A stretch of DNA of 64,000 nt, taken from Wolbachia endosymbiont of Oedothorax gibbosus (GTDB lineage Bacteria > Pseudomonadota > Alphaproteobacteria > Rickettsiales > Anaplasmataceae). The notes beneath the pieces were generated by a model. The model searched no databases, had not been told where the DNA came from, and was given only the letters and a program-made list of their open reading frames with translations. Location of the stretch: the NCBI RefSeq assembly GCF_936270435.1, contig NZ_OW370567.1:1127973-1191972 (forward strand), written 5' to 3'. Positions 58,589 to 64,000 of this stretch are shown piece after piece. A program made the position numbers and the translations under genes. The first letter of the stretch is position 1. Each line of letters starts with the position of its first letter.

Positions 58589-58740
58589 TGTAATAGTTTA
58601 GACTTGATCTGACAGGCATGACTTATCTGACAGAAGAATCGACGAAGTCAAAACCGATATCAGAATCTATTTTAATGTCATCAATATTTTTTTGGTAAGC
58701 AATATGCATACTGTCAAAAAAGGTCTGCATAGCAATACTT
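58589..58740 (-). mobile_element. IS481 fragment (one end only)
   Basis: About 150 bp matching the first 150 bp of the IS481 element at 53,477, including TGTAATAGTTTAGACTTGAT and the end of the transposase gene. It stops abruptly at an IS630-type element. The rest of the copy is lost. Confidence 0.82.
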
Positions 58741-58756
58741 ATACCACTTCTCATTA

Positions 58757-59742
58757 TTAGTGAACCAAATAAGAAGCATTGCAGAGTTGTTTAATTATGG
58801 AATGGGAAAGGGAGGCAATAAATTTGCACAAAGCGCTCTCAAGCAGAGCAATTATATCGTAGATTTTATTGCGTAAAATGTTCTGTTTTATATATAACCA
58901 AAACCTCTCAACAGGATTGAGGTCAGGTGAGTATGGTGGTAGGTATATAATGTCGATATTTTTAGGTACCTTTAAATTTTTTGACTTATGCCAACTAGCG
59001 CAATCCATCACAACTCTCGTGTTCCTAAATATTGCAACATCTGCTCAAGAAATATATTCATACAATCAGTGTTGACATTCGGTGCAAATAAGCTAGAACT
59101 CTCTCCATTTCTGGGATTAACTGCACTATAGAGATAAAAATTTTGCCTACCTAGTTTTACCTTAACCTGTGTCCTAATGCCTTTTTTAAACCACCCGTGT
59201 CCAATCTTTGAATGTGTGCCAAACCGCGATTCATCGAAGAAAAATAGCTCTTTTTCGGGATGCATGACAATAGTTTCATTGAGATTTTTTTTACACTCCT
59301 CTTGTTTACTTTTATCTTGTCCGTTATGCACTGGTCTTGGTGTGATATATGAGAATTTCATTCTTTGCATGTTACGGTGTACTGTGGACTTGCTGATATT
59401 CAAACCAAATCTTTCTTGGATTCTTATTCTCATTTCTTTAATAGTAATATTGGGGTTTTCCTCTATCCACACCTCAACTTGTTCAAGTTGACTTTGGTTC
59501 AATATAGTTTTTCTACGGCGTTGAGGTGGAGCAAATAATTTTTCTTCTCTTCCAAATTTTATGTGCTTTATCCATGCAGTAAGTGCCTTCCTTGAAATGC
59601 AACATATTTTTGCTACGGCTGTTATACTATGCTTTTTTGCTGCAATTACAGCATTTAGTTTTTTTGCAACATATGCATTATTTCTTAAGACCTGCTGCGA
59701 ATCAAGAAGTAAGAAAAAGGGGAGTAGGAAGGCTAAAATCAA
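58757..59742 (-). pseudogene. IS630-family transposase, two frames
   Basis: The first frame (59,742 to 59,008) has helix-turn-helix regions (SITAVAKICCISRKALTAWIKH and SKSTVHRNMQRMKFSY) and FFFDESRFGTHSKIGHGWF with an aspartate. The second (59,011 to 58,757) continues MMDCASWHKSKNLKVPKNIDII and YLPPYSPDLNPVERFWLYIK with the final glutamate. The frames overlap by 4 bp (GTGA), which may be a one-base deletion or a programmed shift. The first codons (MILAFLLPFF) are probably not native. Element ends were not resolved. Confidence 0.83.
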
Positions 59743-59748
59743 GGTTAA

Positions 59749-60560
59749 CTAAAAGGCATGCTTAAGATTTATAATGCCAGCAATAATATTAAATCTCAAG
59801 TTGTATTTCTTCTGAAAATTACGGTAAACATGTGACATAATCTTAAATATTTTTATTTCGCGAATCTTATTTTCTACTCTCATTCTAAATGATGCTAACC
59901 TTCTGTTATGTTCCTTCTGCTCTGGAGTCAATGACTTTTTACGGTACTTTTTATACGGAATTACAACATTGCTCTGCAATTTTTGCCAGCCTTGATACCC
60001 AGAATCAGCGTATTTTATACTATTTCTTGGCAAAAATTTTCCTGTTTTCTTATCCGAAAGTCATGAATTTTGCCGCGATGTGACCTTGACACTGACAAAA
60101 TTTTTCCATTCTCCTCAACAACAATTTCAGTTTTCATAGTGTTGGTTCTTTTTTTTCCTGAATATGATTTCTTCCGTTTTTTACTATCTTCTGGCCTCTG
60201 TGTTTGCTGTTCTGTAACATCAGCCAGAATCTTTAGTATTTTTTCTGGTGTCATACTTCTATCTTTTGTTATAGTAACTTTTTTGGCAAGTAATGGCTCT
60301 ATTTTCTTCAGTAACCTACATACATTTGCGTTGTGCACATTGAACAGGCACCCTAAAAATCTATGTGTTATGTAAGTGCGATAGTACAAAATTACGCAAA
60401 ATAACTTGTCTTCCAGAGTTGGTAGTTGTGATCTTCTACCATGGCACTTTTTCTGTTTTTCAAGTTTTTCCCACTCAGACTTCACTTTTTCTACCACCTT
60501 TTCGAACTCCTCTATAGTTAAACCTGTTATATTACGAAAGTTTCTTGGGTGTTTCTTCAT
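59749..60560 (-). pseudogene. IS5-family (ISL2-like) transposase, frameshifted
   Basis: Starts MKKHPRNFRNITGLTIEEFEKV at 60,560 and contains a helix-turn-helix (RFLGCLFNVHNANVCRLLKKI), KILADVTEQQTQRPEDSKKRKKSYSGKKR, and HDFRIRKQE; after a one-base loss near 60,031-60,040 it continues PRNSIKYADSGYQGW and RMRVENKIREIKIFKI. It is a distant paralogue of the IS5 transposase at 26,538. Its upstream side is truncated by IS982 insertion 8 bp before the start codon. Confidence 0.83.
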
Positions 60561-60567
60561 GTTATAA

Positions 60568-61546
60568 CCTCAGTTATGGATTAGAAAATAGATAAAAGTA
60601 TAACTAAGAAGAGGGAAACAGGGTAAACTCGAGTATTTTAGTAATAATAAGAGGTTACACATGAAGAAAGATATTACAGAACTGTACTGTTGCGTCGAGG
60701 ATTTTTGTCGTGCGGTAGATGATAATTTTGCAAATAGGTTCTTATCAAACGGCAAAAAACCAACCAGAGTACCAGAAATAGCGCACTCAGAAATTCTAAC
60801 CATAATCCTATTATACCATAAATCACCATGTAAAAACTTCAAGGCTTTTTATCTTTGTTATCTTCAGTTATTCTATAGATCAGAGTTTTCAAAGCTGCCT
60901 TCATATCACAGATTTATTGCCTTAAAGCCGCGAGTTTTGTGGTATTTAGCATTACTTTTGCAATGGTTTTGTGAACAAGCAAAAATGACCGGGATTTCCT
61001 ACATAGATTCTACTTCAATAGCAGTATGCCATCGAAAAAGAATCTCAAGAAATAAGGTTTTCAAAGGATTAGCAGAGTTAGGAAAGAATACTTACGGCTG
61101 GTTTTTTGGTTTTAAATTACATGTAGTAATCAATGAAATAGGTGAAATTCAAGGTGTTACGCTAACCAGAGGTAACGTCGATGACAGAAAACCTGTACCA
61201 ACTCTAACCAAAAAACTAACTGGACTTTTGTTTGGAGATAAGGGCTATATAAAGAAAGAGCTCTTTGAGAAACTATTCGATAGAGGTCTAAAACTCGTCA
61301 CTAAAGTGAAAAAAGGTATGAAAAATGCACTGATTTCGCTGAAAGAGAAGATTTTACTAGGGAAAAGATCGATTGTTGAAACGGTTTTTGGCTGCCTAAA
61401 AAACAAATTTGAACTTGAGCACACTCGGCATAGATCCACAGTAAATTTCTTGGTACATATTTTTTCTACCCTCATTTCTTATTCAATGCAATCGAAAAAG
61501 CCCTGTATTTCTCAGCTTTACTTCGTTGGTTAATCCATAACTGGGG
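60568..61546 (+). mobile_element. IS982-family insertion sequence, copy 2
   Basis: Ends CCTCAGTTATGGATTA at 60,568 and the complement of CCCCAGTTATGGATTA ending at 61,546, 979 bp as in copy 1. Flanks are TGTTATAA on the left and TTTATAGT on the right, sharing only TTATA, so the target duplication is imperfect. Opposite orientation to copy 1 at 33,493-34,471. Confidence 0.92.
60661..61533 (+). CDS. IS982-family transposase
   Basis: A 290-residue transposase identical in protein sequence to the one at 33,506-34,378, with the same YIDSTSIAVCH, LLFGDKGYIKKELF and IVETVFGCLKNKFELEH motifs. Intact, so it could mobilise both copies. Confidence 0.93.
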   Translation: MKKDITELYCCVEDFCRAVDDNFANRFLSNGKKPTRVPEIAHSEILTIILLYHKSPCKNFKAFYLCYLQLFYRSEFSKLPSYHRFIALKPRVLWYLALLLQWFCEQAKMTGISYIDSTSIAVCHRKRISRNKVFKGLAELGKNTYGWFFGFKLHVVINEIGEIQGVTLTRGNVDDRKPVPTLTKKLTGLLFGDKGYIKKELFEKLFDRGLKLVTKVKKGMKNALISLKEKILLGKRSIVETVFGCLKNKFELEHTRHRSTVNFLVHIFSTLISYSMQSKKPCISQLYFVG

Positions 61547-61650
61547 TTTATAGTAACTAAAGCTCATTTTTTTACCTTACTCAATCTGCTTATTCTTCTT
61601 TTACCTCTCTCACATCATTTTTTCAATCATCTTTTGCAGCAGGTCTATAG

Positions 61651-61680
61651 ATCCCGCTAACACGTAGCGGGATGACGATT
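61651..61680. repeat. Palindromic repeat
   Basis: GATCCCGCTA followed by ACACG and TAGCGGGATGACG forms a perfect-armed hairpin. A related form with ATTCCGCT arms is at 52,787-52,812. It lies just before the third long repeat copy. Confidence 0.65.
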
Positions 61681-61696
61681 GTCGGTGAACCTAAGT

Positions 61697-62158
61697 TACT
61701 TTAGCCATAAATATTTAAGAAATTTACCAAATGAAAAAAAAGGCAAAAGAAGCCCCATGGTTAACTAGTTATTTATATGTACTTCAAAATATTGGCGTTT
61801 TTTATTCTAAACGCTACGATTCAGCCGCTTTTAAATGCGACTAACCCAAATTATAAACGTTAAGAAATTTACTGAGCGGAAAAAAAGGCAAAGAAACCCT
61901 AGGGTAGCTAGTATTCAAATTCTCCCTTGTCTATTTGACGTCTTTTACTGTCTTAAACAGCGCGTTTCAGCTTATATAGGTAAAAACCTAGAAGTTTTAT
62001 AAAGACATGAGGTGCACATAGTGCAAAAATTAAGCATGATTTACGCCAAATACATTAAGTTTTTTTGTCATTAATCCACTGCGGAGATAAATAAATAGCT
62101 TCAGTATCATGATAAGAGGACTGGCAAATGGTGTCAAGTAAGTTTTTTCGTTTCTATT
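61697..62158. repeat. Long dispersed non-coding repeat, copy 3
   Basis: Shares with copy 2 the order TTTAGCCATAAATATTTAAG, TTGGCGTTTTTTATT, GTTAAGAAATTTACTGAGCG, CTTAAACAGCGCGTTTCAGC, AGGTGCACATAGTGC and TTTTTTCGTTTCTATT. It lacks the flanking palindromes on the left and has a single related 22-bp unit. The ACTGAA...TTCAGT hairpin is partly lost. No gene is supported between 61,547 and 62,232. Confidence 0.8.
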
Positions 62159-62189
62159 CCCAATGTTACATGGTTATGCAAGAGGTCTA

Positions 62190-62224
62190 ATGTATGCTCT
62201 TAAGTTGACGCCATTGCCTGAACG
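62190..62224. mobile_element. Solo right end of the IS4 element
   Basis: The sequence TAATGTATGCTCTTAAGTTG followed by ACGCCATTGCCTGAACGG equals the right terminal repeat of the IS4 element and MITE, without the rest of the element. It directly abuts the 3' end of the uvrD-like gene. Confidence 0.75.
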
Positions 62225-62232
62225 GTTACATT

Positions 62233-64000
62233 TTAGCAGTAGGCAATGTTGCTTTTAATTACCTCAACATTTTCTCTTGGCAATTCTTTAATGAACCGAG
62301 AAGTGCGCATCGGTTGCCACTGGTTGTTAATTTCCCTCCTATCTGCACATGAAATGATTAACCTTTCTTTGGCTCTGGTTATGCCAACATATGCGAGTCT
62401 CCTTTCTTCTTCTAAAGCTTTAGCACTTTTGTCATCAAAAGATCTCTGATGAGGAAATAATCCCTCTTCCCAACCAGGTAGAAACACGCACGGGAATTCA
62501 AGTCCTTTTGCTGCATGAAGAGTCATAACATATACGGTGTCATCGTTATTCATATTATCCACTTCCATCACCAGACTTATATGCTCCAAGAAAGTTGTGG
62601 CATTATCGAAATTTTTTAAAGATGAGATGAGCTCTTTGACATTTTCTATTCGTGCTAAGCCTGTTACCTCCTCATTTTCAAGCATTTCAATATAACCTGA
62701 TTGGTTTGCTACGATTTTAACGAATTCATGCAGTGGTTTTACGCTTACTATTTCTTCCCAAGCTTTAATTTTATTTAAAAAATCATTTAGTGAGAGTTTA
62801 ATTCTTTCGGTTACTTGATTACTATTAACTAATATTTTTGCTGCCTCAAAAAAAGAAATTTTGTTATCCTGAGCAGTCGTGTATATTTTCTTTAGAGTTG
62901 TAGCTCCTATGCTTCTTTTTGGCCGGTTTACGATCCTTTCAAAAGCTAAGTCATCGTTATTGTTTGTAACAAGTCTTAAATATGCAATTACATCCCTGAT
63001 TTCCTGACGTTCGTAGAATTTTACGCCACTTATAATCTTGTAGGGAATTGAATATTTTATAAAATACTCTTCGAGAACTCTAGTTTGAAAAGTAGCCCTT
63101 ACCAGCACTGCAATGTCACTAAATCTGTATTGATTAAGCTTTAATATCTGTTCGCTTATGAACCTTGCTTCAGCTTTTCCGTCCCATAATTTTATTAGAT
63201 TTACCTTTTCCCCTTCAATGTTTGTTGTCCACAATTTTTTTTCTAAGCGAGTCTTATTGTGATTGATAACATATGACGCAGTTGCAAGTATGTGAGACGT
63301 TGATCTATAATTACATTCCAGTTTGAAGGTTTTTGCATTTTTAAAATCATCAGAAAATTTTAAAATGTTTTCAACTTCTGCACCACGCCAACTGTATATT
63401 GATTGATCGTCATCTCCTACACAGCAAATATTTGAGTGCTCTTTTGCAAGGTATTTTAGCCAAAGATATTGTATCGCATTTGTATCTTGATATTCATCTA
63501 CCATGACATATTTAAACTTGTTTTGGTAGTAGGACAGAACTTCGGTCTTTTGATTAAAGAGTTGTATGTTATATAGCAATAAGTCACCAAAATCGACAGA
63601 GTTAAGGAATTTTAACCTTTCCTGATACTGGTGATAGACTTTGAGTGCAGTTACGTACACTGGCCTAAATGATTGAATATCTTCCACTTCAGATGGCAAC
63701 AAACACTTTTCTTTCCATTGCTGAATAATATTCATAATGGTCTTACATTTTTCTGATAGGTAATCAGGGCTTATTTCATTAATAATATTTTTTATTACCT
63801 GTAATTGGTCATCCACACCAATGATTGTAAAATTGGAGTTTAAGCCCACAATTTCTGCATGCTGGCGCAAAATTTTCGCTGCAATTGCATGGAAAGTGCC
63901 AAGCCATGGTATATTTGTGCCCGTTAGCTCAAGTACCCTTGATACCATCTCATTTGCTGCTTTATTTGTAAATGTAACTGCTAATATTTCATCAGAGTAA
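62233..64000 (-). CDS. UvrD/PcrA-type DNA helicase (N-terminus beyond window)
   Basis: Superfamily 1 helicase used in repair and replication fork clearance. The open frame continues past 64,000: the first visible residues are SDEILAVTFTNKAANEMVSRV (motif Ia), so the Walker A region lies outside. Other motifs are VMVDEYQDTNAIQY (Walker B), GDDDQSIYSWRGAEV (motif III), VMTLHAAKGLEFPCVFLPGWEEGLFPHQRS (motif V) and EERRLAYVGITRAKERL (motif VI). Motif IV YRSTSHILATASYVI is present. The C-terminus is short and ends 5-10 bp from an IS4 end, so it may be slightly truncated or have an altered tail compared with PcrA. Confidence 0.93.
   Translation of the reverse strand, partial: YSDEILAVTFTNKAANEMVSRVLELTGTNIPWLGTFHAIAAKILRQHAEIVGLNSNFTIIGVDDQLQVIKNIINEISPDYLSEKCKTIMNIIQQWKEKCLLPSEVEDIQSFRPVYVTALKVYHQYQERLKFLNSVDFGDLLLYNIQLFNQKTEVLSYYQNKFKYVMVDEYQDTNAIQYLWLKYLAKEHSNICCVGDDDQSIYSWRGAEVENILKFSDDFKNAKTFKLECNYRSTSHILATASYVINHNKTRLEKKLWTTNIEGEKVNLIKLWDGKAEARFISEQILKLNQYRFSDIAVLVRATFQTRVLEEYFIKYSIPYKIISGVKFYERQEIRDVIAYLRLVTNNNDDLAFERIVNRPKRSIGATTLKKIYTTAQDNKISFFEAAKILVNSNQVTERIKLSLNDFLNKIKAWEEIVSVKPLHEFVKIVANQSGYIEMLENEEVTGLARIENVKELISSLKNFDNATTFLEHISLVMEVDNMNNDDTVYVMTLHAAKGLEFPCVFLPGWEEGLFPHQRSFDDKSAKALEEERRLAYVGITRAKERLIISCADRREINNQWQPMRTSRFIKELPRENVEVIKSNIAYC

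Noticed and set aside
33493..61546. Inversion that has already occurred between the two IS982 copies
   Set aside because: The flanks of copy 1 match each other and restore the ankyrin reading frame, which would not be the case after an inversion.

Overview
The window is AT-rich, gene-dense DNA from an obligate intracellular alphaproteobacterium of the order Rickettsiales, almost certainly a Wolbachia strain. The evidence is a Rickettsiales-type S10/spc/alpha ribosomal protein cluster that is headed by tuf and lacks rpmD (L30), ankyrin-repeat genes, many decayed insertion sequences, and dispersed palindromic repeats that also lie inside protein-coding genes. Species and supergroup cannot be fixed from this sequence alone.

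Layout. 1-345: broken M48 peptidase gene running off the left edge. 430-3,680: ribB, greA, atpA, atpH. 3,722-18,701: one minus-strand block of yraN-like, rplQ-rpoA-rpsK-rpsM-adk-secY, the spc and S10 ribosomal genes, tuf, then tRNA-Gly and tRNA-Tyr. 18,816-26,422: carA, an SDR oxidoreductase, a small membrane protein, pyrC, an unknown 416-residue protein and ccmF. 26,478-28,075: an IS5 copy and the first copy of a long non-coding repeat. 28,076-33,134: sucB, an APH-like phosphotransferase gene and secA. 33,164-36,187: a large ankyrin gene split by an IS982 element. 36,294-37,050: second copy of the long repeat, carrying a nine-unit 22-bp tandem array. 37,075-42,526: ygfZ, groES-groEL, a DsbD N-domain protein and an AGCS amino acid carrier.

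42,655-48,853 is the most unusual locus. A 790-residue low-complexity, effector-like protein and a broken, IS-interrupted coiled-coil protein that appears to share a domain with it flank infA-maf. 49,100-52,741 returns to housekeeping genes: purA, ccmC, the PPDK regulatory protein gene, a relocated rpmJ (L36) and an ftsB-like gene. 52,742-62,225 is an insertion-sequence graveyard (Rpn remnant, IS481, IS4 and its MITE, ISWpi1-like IS5, IS630, a second IS5 type, IS982) containing one intact-looking ankyrin gene. The right edge holds the C-terminal part of a UvrD/PcrA helicase gene.

The housekeeping genes cover translation, Sec export, ATP synthesis, cytochrome c maturation (ccmF, ccmC), pyrimidine synthesis (carA, pyrC), AMP synthesis (purA), riboflavin synthesis (ribB), the TCA cycle (sucB) and protein folding (groESL). 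The accessory content consists of host-interaction candidates (ankyrin and coiled-coil/low-complexity proteins), and two of the four main candidates have been inactivated by insertion sequences.
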